From: Leclercia sp. UBA7405
GTDB lineage: Bacteria > Pseudomonadota > Gammaproteobacteria > Enterobacterales > Enterobacteriaceae
DNA: 12,476 nt
Reading direction: 5' to 3'
Assembly: GCA_002469605.1 (NCBI GenBank)
Contig: DKMV01000017.1
Location: 857 to 13,332 of the forward strand
Shown: positions 1-7,169 of the stretch, piece by piece
How positions within the stretch are numbered: position 1 is the stretch's first letter
Layout of the letters: each line of letters starts with the position of its first letter
Made by a program: the position numbers and the translations under genes
The notes under the pieces: generated by a model
What the model was told of the DNA's origin: nothing
The model's input: the letters and a program-made list of their open reading frames with translations, nothing else
Databases searched by the model: none

Positions 1-519
1 ATCAGCTCTACCGCCAGCCCGCTGCCCATTATCGGCAAAGGCATGGTGGAGCGTGCCCTGAAAGCCCGCCGCAATCAGCCTATGCTGCTGGTGGATATCG
101 CCGTACCGCGCGACGTCGAGCCGGAAGTGAGCAAGCTGGCAAACGCCTACCTTTACAGCGTGGACGATCTGCAAAGTATCATTTCTCACAATCTCGCCCA
201 GCGTAGAGCGGCGGCGGTACAGGCAGAGACCATCGTCGAGCAGGAAGCCAGCGAATTTATGGCCTGGCTGCGTGCGCAAAGCGCCAGCCAGACGATCCGC
301 GAATACCGCGGTCAGGCGGAGCAGGTTCGTAATGAACTCACGGCTAAAGCGATGGCGGCCCTGGAGCAGGGCGGCGATCCGCAGGTAATATTGCAGGATC
401 TGGCGTGGAAGCTGACCAACCGTCTGATCCACGCCCCAACCAAATCTCTTCAACAGGCCGCCCGTGACGGGGACGACGAACGCCTGACCATTCTGCGCGA
501 CAGCCTCGGGCTGGAATAG
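1..519 (+). CDS. hemA: Glutamyl-tRNA reductase, C-terminal part (5' end outside window)
   Basis: Frame 1 is open from the first base to TAG at 517-519, giving 172 residues. These correspond to the C-terminal part of glutamyl-tRNA reductase (about 418 aa in E. coli), which reduces glutamyl-tRNA(Glu) with NADPH to glutamate-1-semialdehyde, the first step of C5 tetrapyrrole synthesis in the cytoplasm. The fragment opens with [20 protein letters not shown] and continues with [15 protein letters not shown], the end of the NADPH-binding domain. The helical dimerisation domain follows and ends in LRDSLGLE, almost identical to my recollection of E. coli HemA. The catalytic N-terminal domain lies outside the window. 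ATG at 43 is internal and not the gene start. hemA is followed after 44 nt by prfA, the usual enteric hemA-prfA-prmC operon order. Identification is very secure. Confidence 0.97.
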   Translation: MSSTASPLPIIGKGMVERALKARRNQPMLLVDIAVPRDVEPEVSKLANAYLYSVDDLQSIISHNLAQRRAAAVQAETIVEQEASEFMAWLRAQSASQTIREYRGQAEQVRNELTAKAMAALEQGGDPQVILQDLAWKLTNRLIHAPTKSLQQAARDGDDERLTILRDSLGLE

Positions 520-563
520 CGCCCATTACCCCAATAATTTGATAACAAGGTGCACTTACGCCG

Positions 564-1646
564 ATGAAGCCCTCTATCGTCGCCAAACTGGAAGCGCTGC
601 TTGAGCGCCATGAAGAAGTTCAGGCCCTGCTCGGCGATGCCGCGACCATAGCCGACCAGGATCGTTTCCGCGCCCTGTCGCGCGAATATGCCCAGCTCAG
701 CGACGTTGCGCGCTGTTTCACCGACTGGCGTCAGGTTCAGGAAGATATCGAGACGGCCCAGATGATGCTGGACGATCCTGAAATGCGCGAGATGGCGCAG
801 GAAGAGCTGCAGGAGGCGAAAGCCCGCTCTGAAGAAATGGAGCAGCAGTTGCAGGTGCTGTTACTGCCAAAAGATCCCGATGACGAGCGCAACGCCTTTG
901 TGGAAGTGCGCGCCGGGACCGGCGGTGACGAGGCGGCGCTCTTTGCCGGCGACCTGTTCCGCATGTACAGCCGCTATGCGGAATCACGCCGCTGGCGGGT
1001 AGAGATCATGAGCGCCAACGAAGGCGAGCATGGCGGTTATAAAGAGGTAATCGCCAAAATCAGCGGCGAGGGCGTTTACGGCCGCCTGAAGTTTGAATCC
1101 GGCGGCCACCGCGTGCAGCGCGTTCCGGCCACCGAATCTCAGGGGCGTATTCATACCTCGGCCTGTACCGTTGCGGTAATGCCGGAGCTGCCGGAAGCCG
1201 AGCTGCCGGATATCAACCCGGCGGATCTGCGTATCGACACCTTCCGCTCCTCCGGGGCGGGCGGGCAGCACGTTAACACCACCGACTCCGCTATCCGTAT
1301 TACCCACCTGCCGACCGGCATCGTGGTGGAGTGCCAGGATGAGCGTTCGCAGCATAAGAACAAAGCGAAAGCGCTCTCGGTGCTGGGGGCGCGCATCCAC
1401 GCCGCCGAGATGGCAAAACGCCAGCAGGCCGAAGCCTCTACCCGTCGCAACCTGCTGGGCAGCGGCGATCGCAGCGATCGTAACCGCACCTATAACTTCC
1501 CGCAGGGGCGCGTCACTGACCATCGTATCAACCTGACCATCTACCGTCTGGATGAGACCATGGAAGGCAAGCTCGACGCCCTGATTGAGCCCATCGTGCA
1601 GGAGTACCAGGCCGATCAGCTGGCGGCGCTGGCAGAGCAGGATTAA
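564..1646 (+). CDS. prfA: Peptide chain release factor 1 (RF1)
   Basis: A 360-residue protein, the same length as E. coli RF1, which reads UAA and UAG in the ribosomal A site and triggers peptide release. The N-terminal helical domain (about 1-100) is followed by the decoding domain with the PAT (PxT) anticodon-like tripeptide at residues 188-190. The catalytic GGQ motif is at 233-235, within [16 protein letters not shown]; its glutamine is the residue methylated by PrmC, encoded next. The start [10 protein letters not shown] matches the family. The nearest purine-rich stretch, AAGG at 547-550, lies 13 nt before the ATG, which is long for a Shine-Dalgarno site, so initiation may depend partly on coupling to hemA. 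The stop TAA shares one base with the prmC ATG (TAATG), indicating translational coupling of the factor with its modifying enzyme. No anomaly in the key motifs. Confidence 0.98.
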   Translation: MKPSIVAKLEALLERHEEVQALLGDAATIADQDRFRALSREYAQLSDVARCFTDWRQVQEDIETAQMMLDDPEMREMAQEELQEAKARSEEMEQQLQVLLLPKDPDDERNAFVEVRAGTGGDEAALFAGDLFRMYSRYAESRRWRVEIMSANEGEHGGYKEVIAKISGEGVYGRLKFESGGHRVQRVPATESQGRIHTSACTVAVMPELPEAELPDINPADLRIDTFRSSGAGGQHVNTTDSAIRITHLPTGIVVECQDERSQHKNKAKALSVLGARIHAAEMAKRQQAEASTRRNLLGSGDRSDRNRTYNFPQGRVTDHRINLTIYRLDETMEGKLDALIEPIVQEYQADQLAALAEQD

Positions 1647-2476
1647 TGGATTTTCACCACTGGCTGCGACAGGCAGTGAGCACCCTGACGGAGAGCGAAA
1701 GCCCCCGTCGCGATGCGGAGATCCTGCTGGAACACGTGACCGGCAAAGCACGAACCTTTATTCTCGCCTTCGGTGAAACCCAACTGAGCGCCGAACAGCT
1801 GGCTCGTCTTGACGAGCTGCTGGCCAGGCGCAAAACCGGCGAGCCGGTGGCGCACCTGGTGGGCGAGCGCGAGTTCTGGTCGCTGCCGCTGTATGTCTCC
1901 GCCGCCACCTTAATTCCCCGTCCGGATACCGAATGTCTGGTTGAACAGGCGCTGGCGCGTTTGCCGGCTACTCCCTGTCGAATCCTCGATTTGGGCACCG
2001 GCACCGGCGCTATTGCGCTGGCGCTGGCCAGCGAGCGCCCGGACTGCCAGATAGTCGCCGTCGACGTTATGCCGGATGCGGTGGCCCTGGCGCAGCGTAA
2101 TACCGCCCGCCACGGGCTGACCAACGTGACCGTGCTGCAAAGCAGCTGGTTCGCCGCGCTAGGCAAGCAAACTTTCACGATGATCGTCAGCAATCCTCCC
2201 TATATCGATGAGATGGATCCGCACCTGTCGCAGGGTGACGTGCGCTTCGAGCCACTTACCGCGCTGGTTGCCGACAACGCCGGGATGGCGGATCTCGACC
2301 ATATCATCACCGCCGCGCGCGGGCATCTCGAGCCGGGCGGCTGGCTGCTGCTGGAGCACGGCTGGACCCAGGGCGAGGCGGTGCGCGAACGCTTTGCCGC
2401 CGCGGGCTATGCGGGCATCGAAACCTGCCGTGACTACGGCGGCAACGAACGCCTGACGCTCGGGAGAGTGGCATGA
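1646..2476 (+). CDS. prmC: Release factor glutamine N5-methyltransferase
   Basis: A 276-residue class I SAM-dependent methyltransferase. PrmC (HemK) methylates the glutamine of the GGQ motif in RF1 and RF2 in the cytoplasm, which raises termination efficiency. The sequence shows the N-terminal helical substrate-binding domain (about 1-80), the SAM-binding motif I DLGTGTGAIALALA starting at Asp115, the acidic loop ending VAVD at about 137-140, and the diagnostic NPPY at 183-186 within IVSNPPYID, which holds the target glutamine. Length and motif positions agree with E. coli PrmC. The ATG overlaps the prfA stop by one base, and the gene's own stop overlaps the sirB2 start in ATGA (2473-2476), so all three are likely translated from one transcript. 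An older name is hemK, from an erroneous link to haem synthesis that reflected its position beside hemA. Confidence 0.97.
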   Translation: MDFHHWLRQAVSTLTESESPRRDAEILLEHVTGKARTFILAFGETQLSAEQLARLDELLARRKTGEPVAHLVGEREFWSLPLYVSAATLIPRPDTECLVEQALARLPATPCRILDLGTGTGAIALALASERPDCQIVAVDVMPDAVALAQRNTARHGLTNVTVLQSSWFAALGKQTFTMIVSNPPYIDEMDPHLSQGDVRFEPLTALVADNAGMADLDHIITAARGHLEPGGWLLLEHGWTQGEAVRERFAAAGYAGIETCRDYGGNERLTLGRVA

Positions 2477-2862
2477 GTTTTAGCGCCCTCATCTATTTGC
2501 ATATAACCGCCGTGGTGCTCACCATCAGCTTTTTTATTCTGCGCTACTGGTGGCGATACAGTAATAACGGGCTTCTTAACGCCCGCTGGGTGCGCATCGC
2601 GCCGCACTGTATCGACACCGTCCTGTTCCTTTCGGGGATAGGGTTGATGTGGAAGACGGGCTATCTCCCCTTTACGGATGAAGGCGAGTGGCTGACTGAG
2701 AAGCTGTTTGGCGTTATCATCTACATCGTTTTGGGTTTTATTGCGCTCGGACGACGACGTCCGCGCAGCCAGCAGGCCGGTTTTACCGCCTTTTTGCTGG
2801 GGCTGGTGGTGCTGTACATCATCATTAAACTCGCCACCACAAGAATACCGTTATTGGGGTAA
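2473..2862 (+). CDS. sirB2: SirB2 family inner-membrane protein
   Basis: A 129-residue hydrophobic protein of the SirB family (YchQ in E. coli). Four membrane segments can be seen at about residues 6-24, 44-62, 76-92 and 102-120. Basic stretches such as RYWWRY and GRRRPRSQQ lie between segments, and most loops are short. The start overlaps the prmC stop by 4 nt, and a GGGAGAG Shine-Dalgarno lies just upstream at 2462-2468. sirB1 follows after only 2 nt, so prmC-sirB2-sirB1 look like one operon. The name comes from a Salmonella locus whose extra copies altered invasion-gene expression. No biochemical activity is known to me for this family, and the name should not be read as evidence of a direct regulator. 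Assignment to the family is firm, function unknown. Confidence 0.9.
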   Translation: MSFSALIYLHITAVVLTISFFILRYWWRYSNNGLLNARWVRIAPHCIDTVLFLSGIGLMWKTGYLPFTDEGEWLTEKLFGVIIYIVLGFIALGRRRPRSQQAGFTAFLLGLVVLYIIIKLATTRIPLLG

Positions 2863-2864
2863 GT

Positions 2865-3674
2865 ATGAAGTCCTTAGCCGATTTCGAATTTAACAAAGTG
2901 CCGCTGTGCGATGGGATGGTCCAGATATCGGAGATGATCCGCGATGATTTCAGCGCGCAATACGTCTACGACGAACTGGAAAATCTGGTCAGCCTGGCGC
3001 GCGAAGAGATCAGTGAAGCGCGTCCGCAGGAGTGGCAGCTGGAGAAGCTCATTGCGCTTTTCTACGGCGAATGGGGCTTTGGCGATAAGCGTGGGGTTTA
3101 TCGCCTCTCCGACGCCCTGTGGCTCGATCAGGTGCTGAAATATCGTCAGGGCAGCGCGGTGTCGCTGGGGGCGATTTTACTCTGGGTCGCCCACCGCCTG
3201 GATATTCCGCTGGTGCCGGTCATTTTCCCGACCCAGATGATCCTGCGCGCCGAATGGCTTGACGGCGAGATGTGGTTAATCAATCCGTTCAACGGCGATA
3301 CGCTCGACGAACACACGCTTGAGGTCTGGCTGAAGGGCAATATCAGCCCGGTGGCCGAACTGTTCAATGAAGACCTGGACGAAGCCGACAACGCTGAGGT
3401 GATCCGCAAACTGCTGGATACCCTTAAGTCCGCGCTGATGGAAGAGCGGCAGATGGAGCTGGCCCTGCGCGCCAGCGAGGTGCTGCTGCAGTTCAACCCG
3501 GAAGATCCGTACGAAATCCGCGACCGTGGGCTGATCTACGTTCAGCTTGAGTGTGACCACGTGGCGCTGAGCGATCTGAGCTATTTCGTGGAGCAGTGTC
3601 CGGAAGATCCTATTAGCGAGATGATCCGCGCGCAGATTAATTCCATCGCGCATAAACCAATTACACTGCATTAA
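2865..3674 (+). CDS. sirB1: SirB1 family protein (transglutaminase-like fold plus C-terminal TPR-like region)
   Basis: A 269-residue soluble protein matching E. coli YchA/SirB1. The middle region, about residues 90-145 with QGSAVSLGAILLWVAHRL, FPTQMILRAEW and MWLINPFNGDTL, is the transglutaminase-like segment of the family. The usual catalytic cysteine is not seen here: the site equivalent to the start of the core helix carries GSAVSLG. A classical Cys-His-Asp proteolytic or transglutaminase activity is therefore doubtful. The C-terminal third, about 195-250 (LALRASEVLLQFNPEDPYEIRDRG), looks like a pair of TPR-type helical hairpins for protein contacts. The ATG is preceded by GGGG with 5-nt spacing and lies 2 nt after sirB2. 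kdsA follows after 36 nt. No molecular function is established as far as I know. The family call is confident, the role is open. Confidence 0.9.
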   Translation: MKSLADFEFNKVPLCDGMVQISEMIRDDFSAQYVYDELENLVSLAREEISEARPQEWQLEKLIALFYGEWGFGDKRGVYRLSDALWLDQVLKYRQGSAVSLGAILLWVAHRLDIPLVPVIFPTQMILRAEWLDGEMWLINPFNGDTLDEHTLEVWLKGNISPVAELFNEDLDEADNAEVIRKLLDTLKSALMEERQMELALRASEVLLQFNPEDPYEIRDRGLIYVQLECDHVALSDLSYFVEQCPEDPISEMIRAQINSIAHKPITLH

Positions 3675-3701
3675 TCGTAATTCCGATTCACACCTGAATA
3701 A

Positions 3702-4565
<864 letters not shown>

Positions 4566-4585
4566 GCGTATCCCTTTATAAAAGC

Positions 4586-4617
4586 AAAACGGCAACCCTC
4601 GGGTTGCCGTTTTTTTT
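4586..4617 (+). terminator. Rho-independent terminator after kdsA
   Basis: The self-complementary arms CGGCAACCC (4590-4598) and GGGTTGCCG (4601-4609) form an 8-9 bp hairpin with a very small loop, probably CTCG with the last pair open. Eight T residues follow (4610-4617), and A residues 4586-4589 can extend the stem against them. It lies 21 nt past the kdsA stop and 25 nt from the end of convergent chaA. The minus strand has only a broken T-rich tract, so it may also act on chaA transcripts, less efficiently. Confidence 0.93.
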
Positions 4618-4641
4618 GTTACTCCCCCGGTGGGAGAGGCG

Positions 4642-5742
4642 TCAGGCAAATATCGTCATCAGATAGGCGATGAAAAGCGCCATATGCGCCGCGCCGTTCA
4701 GCACATTGGTGCGTCCGGTAGAGAATGAAATCTGGCACAGCATCAGCGAGGCGAGCATGACGATCATCTCAGGTGCCCCCAGCGCAAACTGCAGATCGTT
4801 GCCGGTAAGGAAAGCGATCAGCGTCACAACCGGTACCGTCAGGGAGATAGTCGCCAGCACCGAACCGAAGAAGAGATTCATGGCCCGCTGAACCTGGTTA
4901 TTCAGCACCGCTTTCAGCGCCCCCAGCCCTTCAGGCGAGAGGATCAGCAGCGCCACCAGGAAACCGGTAAAGGCCACCGGGGCGTTCAGCTCGGTTAACA
5001 GGGTCTCCAGCGGGTTGGCGTTCATTTTGGTGACCGCAATGACCGCAATCAGGTGCACGATCAGCCAGACGGCATGCCAGAGGCTGCTGTGGGCAGAGGG
5101 CTTGCCGTGATGCGGATCGTCATCGTCGGCCTCGTCTTCATGCTCGTAGACAAACAGGCTCTGGTGCGTTTTGGTCTGAATAAGCAGAAAGACGCCGTAC
5201 ATAGCCGCGGAGATCAGCGCCACCAGCAGCGCCTGGCCGGTAGTAAAGTTGGCTCCCGGCAGCGCCATCGGGAACACCAGCACGATAATGGCCAGCGGGA
5301 AGAGGGCAATCAGGTACTGTTTAATGCCGAACAGGTTCATGTACTGGGTGGCAAATTTGCGCCCGCCCAGCAGCAGTGAAAAGCCCACCAGACCGCCGGT
5401 AACGATCATAATGATGGAGTAGAGCGTATCGCGCATTAGGGTGGGGGCGGCATCGCCCGTCGCCATAAGGGCGGAAATCAGGCTTACCTCAAGAATAACC
5501 ACGGAAAGGCTTAAAATAAGCGAGCCGTAGGGTTCGCCCAGCCGGTGGGCCAGCACGTCCGCATGGCGCACAACGCTAAAAGCGCTGGAGAGAATACCCA
5601 CCAGCGCCAGAATATTAATGCCGATGACCACTGGCAATGACTGACTGCTTCCCCAGAAGAACAGCACAGCCAGTGCCAGAACCGGGAAAATGAGCGACGT
5701 CTCCTTGTGGCGGGTCTTTACCGCCTCTTGTGTGGTTGTCAT
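4642..5742 (-). CDS. chaA: Sodium-potassium/calcium : proton antiporter ChaA
   Basis: A 366-residue inner-membrane antiporter of the CaCA superfamily, equal in length to E. coli ChaA, which exports Na+, K+ or Ca2+ in exchange for protons, mainly at alkaline pH. About eleven hydrophobic segments are visible in two halves. The halves carry the paired family motifs: GEPYGSLILSLSVVILEVSL around 69-88 and LSPEGLGALKAVLNN around 268-282, with membrane-embedded glutamates at about 85 and 271. A hydrophilic central loop at about 199-212 is very rich in acidic residues and His (YEHEDEADDDDPHH), a plausible cation-sensing or -binding region. The ATG has GGAGA a few bases upstream on the minus strand. 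It is divergent from chaB and convergent with kdsA. In E. coli K-12 the ldr/rdl toxin repeats lie between kdsA and chaA; here that gap is only 76 bp and holds a terminator. Confidence 0.96.
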   Translation of the reverse strand: MTTTQEAVKTRHKETSLIFPVLALAVLFFWGSSQSLPVVIGINILALVGILSSAFSVVRHADVLAHRLGEPYGSLILSLSVVILEVSLISALMATGDAAPTLMRDTLYSIIMIVTGGLVGFSLLLGGRKFATQYMNLFGIKQYLIALFPLAIIVLVFPMALPGANFTTGQALLVALISAAMYGVFLLIQTKTHQSLFVYEHEDEADDDDPHHGKPSAHSSLWHAVWLIVHLIAVIAVTKMNANPLETLLTELNAPVAFTGFLVALLILSPEGLGALKAVLNNQVQRAMNLFFGSVLATISLTVPVVTLIAFLTGNDLQFALGAPEMIVMLASLMLCQISFSTGRTNVLNGAAHMALFIAYLMTIFA

Positions 5743-6010
5743 GTGAATCTCCGTTTAGGCAGGTGTTGTCATTATAGATAGAAAAATAAGTACTTAAATT
5801 AGCAGAAATCAGACAAATTCATGGTGTTATTTACTTTATTTTACGGTTTTCTTTGTTTTTTATTTAAGTTGGTTATTATGCCCTGTTTTCGTTAATAAGA
5901 TATTAAATAACAATATATTATAAATAAATTTCCTACAGTAATTTTGTCTGACTGGCGCATCTTTTGGCTATGGACCACACTTAATGAGTGATCAAAAAGA
6001 GAGGTTTGTT
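5743..6010. other. AT-rich divergent intergenic region chaA-chaB
   Basis: This 268-bp spacer contrasts sharply with the GC-rich genes around it: positions 5821-5940 contain only 25 G or C in 120 bases. It holds the divergent promoters of chaA and chaB and several A/T tracts, so it is a candidate for DNA bending or H-NS binding (inference). An inverted repeat flanks the AT core: TCAGACAAATT at 5809-5819 and AATTTTGTCTGA at 5940-5951. A 24-codon hydrophobic reading frame (5821-5895) lies within it, without a convincing ribosome binding site. No confident chaB promoter could be picked out, because the AT content gives many -10-like hexamers. Confidence 0.7.
5771..5799 (-). promoter_or_regulatory. 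Putative sigma-70 promoter of chaA
   Basis: On the minus strand a perfect TATAAT lies at 5776-5771, about 29 bp before the chaA ATG. At 17-bp spacing the -35 position (5799-5794) reads ATTTAA, a poor match to TTGACA, so the promoter would be weak or activator-dependent. The -10 is well placed for a short leader of about 20 nt. The surrounding DNA is AT-rich, which raises the chance of fortuitous TATAAT matches. Confidence 0.5.
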
Positions 6011-6241
6011 ATGCCATATAAATCAAAAAGCGATTTACCCGATAACGTCAAAAATGTGCTCCCGGCTCATGCCCAGGATATCTACAAAGAGGCTTTTAAC
6101 AGCGCCTGGGATCAATATAAAGACAAAGATGAGCGCCGGGGCGATGACAGCCGGGAAGAGACGGCCCACAAGGTCGCCTGGGCGGCGGTAAAACACGACT
6201 ATGAGAAAGGTGACGACGATAAGTGGCACAAGAAAAAATAG
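6011..6241 (+). CDS. chaB: ChaB family protein (putative cation transport regulator)
   Basis: A 76-residue, highly charged protein matching E. coli ChaB in length and nearly throughout: MPYKSKSDLPDNVKNVLP at the start, the DIYKEAFNSAWDQY helix, SREETAHKVAWAAVKH, and a lysine-rich end DDDKWHKKK. ChaB was proposed to regulate ChaA, but direct evidence is thin; the fold is a small helical domain of unclear biochemical role. I chose ATG 6011 because GAGG (6001-6004) sits 6 nt before it and the protein then has the family's N-terminus. An in-frame ATG at 5984 would add nine residues (MSDQKERFV), would need translation across this ribosome binding site, and is less likely. chaB is divergent from chaA and lies 190 nt before chaC, whose leader may contain a separate promoter. 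Confidence 0.93.
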   Translation: MPYKSKSDLPDNVKNVLPAHAQDIYKEAFNSAWDQYKDKDERRGDDSREETAHKVAWAAVKHDYEKGDDDKWHKKK

Positions 6242-6420
6242 CCCGCTCGCCCGGCCTGTAAAAACAATATCGCGTACCCGTTAGCTAATAGGGCGGATCC
6301 CGGACCGCTCTGTTGCAACTGGCGGCATAATTGCATATCGTCACTGTGACTGCTTTCTTAATGAGCAGTAAAAAGACCTGGATGGTTCATAAAAGTTGTC
6401 GCAGGGAAGCACGCAGTGGC
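6242..6420. other. chaB-chaC spacer
   Basis: A 179-bp gap before the chaC ribosome binding site. It contains small inverted repeats: TTAGCTAA (6281-6288), GCGG/CCGC arms (6293-6307) and GTCACTGTGAC (6340-6350). None is followed by a T run, so no intrinsic terminator for chaB is apparent. I see no convincing promoter hexamer pair, although the length leaves room for one upstream of chaC. Confidence 0.5.
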
Positions 6421-6434
6421 GGAGGTGCAAAGTG
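6421..6434 (+). promoter_or_regulatory. Ribosome binding site that decides a GTG start for chaC
   Basis: A consensus GGAGG at 6421-6425 is spaced 6 nt from GTG at 6432-6434. Starting there gives 231 residues beginning (M)LTRDFLMKADCKTAF, which aligns with the E. coli ChaC N-terminus. The upstream in-frame ATG at 6396 lacks a comparable Shine-Dalgarno and would add twelve residues unlike the family. Confidence 0.88.
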
Positions 6435-7127
6435 TTAACACGTGATTTTTTAATGAAGGCGGACTGTAAAACCGCTTTCGGCGCGATCGAAGAGTCGCTT
6501 CTCTGGTCGGCTGAACAGCGCGCGGCCTCTCTTGCTGCCACGCTGGCCTGCCGTCCGGATCCGGGCCCGGTGTGGATCTTCGGCTACGGCTCGCTGATGT
6601 GGAACCCGGCTCTCGAATTCGTTGAGTCCGCCACCGGCACGCTGCCTGGCTGGCACCGTGCCTTCTGCCTGCGCCTGACCGCCGGTCGCGGTAGCGCCTG
6701 TCAGCCAGGGCGCATGCTTGCACTAAAAGAGGGCGGCCGCACCACTGGCGTGGCCTATCGTCTGCCGGACGCCTCCCTTGAAGAGGAGCTGGCGTTGCTG
6801 TGGAAGCGCGAAATGATCACCGGCTGCTATATGCCAAGCTGGTGCAAGCTGGATCTCGACGATGGCCGCAGCGTCAACGCGCTGGTGTTTATTATGGATC
6901 CGCGCCATCCGCTGTATGAGTCCGATACCCGTCCTCAGGTTATCGCCCCGTTAATTGCCGCCGCCAGCGGGCCGCTGGGGACCAATGCGCAGTATCTCTT
7001 CTCTCTCGATCAGGAACTGACGCGCCTCGGCATGCAGGATGACTGCCTGAACGAGCTGGTGCAAAAAGTGCGCACACTGCTGGAGTGTACGCCGCCGGAA
7101 AGCCATCTGCGCCCTGGCTATGCCTGA
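6432..7127 (+). CDS. chaC: Glutathione-specific gamma-glutamylcyclotransferase ChaC
   Basis: A 231-residue protein equal in length to E. coli ChaC. It cleaves glutathione in the cytoplasm to 5-oxoproline and cysteinylglycine. The gamma-glutamylcyclotransferase fold is marked by the substrate-binding loop FGYGSLMW at about 50-57, AFCLRLTAGRG at about 77-87, and LLWKREMITGCY at about 122-133. The glutamate in WKREM (about 127) is the expected catalytic acid/base. It ends with RPGYA, as in homologues. The start is a GTG at 6432 with a strong GGAGG upstream. Its link to the ChaA antiporter is positional; the cha name predates knowledge of its glutathione activity. A bidirectional terminator follows directly after the stop, shared with the convergent chemoreceptor gene. 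Identification is secure. Confidence 0.95.
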   Translation: MLTRDFLMKADCKTAFGAIEESLLWSAEQRAASLAATLACRPDPGPVWIFGYGSLMWNPALEFVESATGTLPGWHRAFCLRLTAGRGSACQPGRMLALKEGGRTTGVAYRLPDASLEEELALLWKREMITGCYMPSWCKLDLDDGRSVNALVFIMDPRHPLYESDTRPQVIAPLIAAASGPLGTNAQYLFSLDQELTRLGMQDDCLNELVQKVRTLLECTPPESHLRPGYA

Positions 7128-7154
7128 AAAAACGCCCGGAAGCCCGGGCGTTTT
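7127..7154. terminator. Bidirectional intrinsic terminator between chaC and the chemoreceptor gene
   Basis: Arms AAAACGCCCGG (7129-7139) and CCGGGCGTTTT (7144-7154) form a perfect 11-bp stem with a 4-nt AAGC loop. The plus strand ends in TTTT, then GTT. On the minus strand the run of A at 7127-7132 gives TTTTTT. It begins at the last base of the chaC stop and ends 15 nt from the convergent chemoreceptor stop, so it can serve both genes. Confidence 0.93.
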
Positions 7155-7169
7155 GTTGATGAGATAAGC

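Noticed and set aside
984..1751. 255-codon minus-strand frame over prfA and prmC.
   Set aside because: Shadow of two conserved essential genes, without a plausible ribosome binding site or product.
6293..6307. GC-rich inverted repeat after chaB, considered as a terminator.
   Set aside because: The loop would be too small and no T run follows on either strand.
6340..6350. GTCACTGTGAC perfect palindrome upstream of chaC, considered as a CRP- or FNR-like operator.
   Set aside because: The half-sites are fused with a 1-bp centre, unlike the 6-bp spacer of CRP (TGTGA-N6-TCACA) or the FNR spacing, and an 11-bp palindrome can occur by chance.
6396..6431. Upstream ATG for chaC.
   Set aside because: No good ribosome binding site, and the added residues do not match the family; GTG 6432 has GGAGG at ideal spacing.
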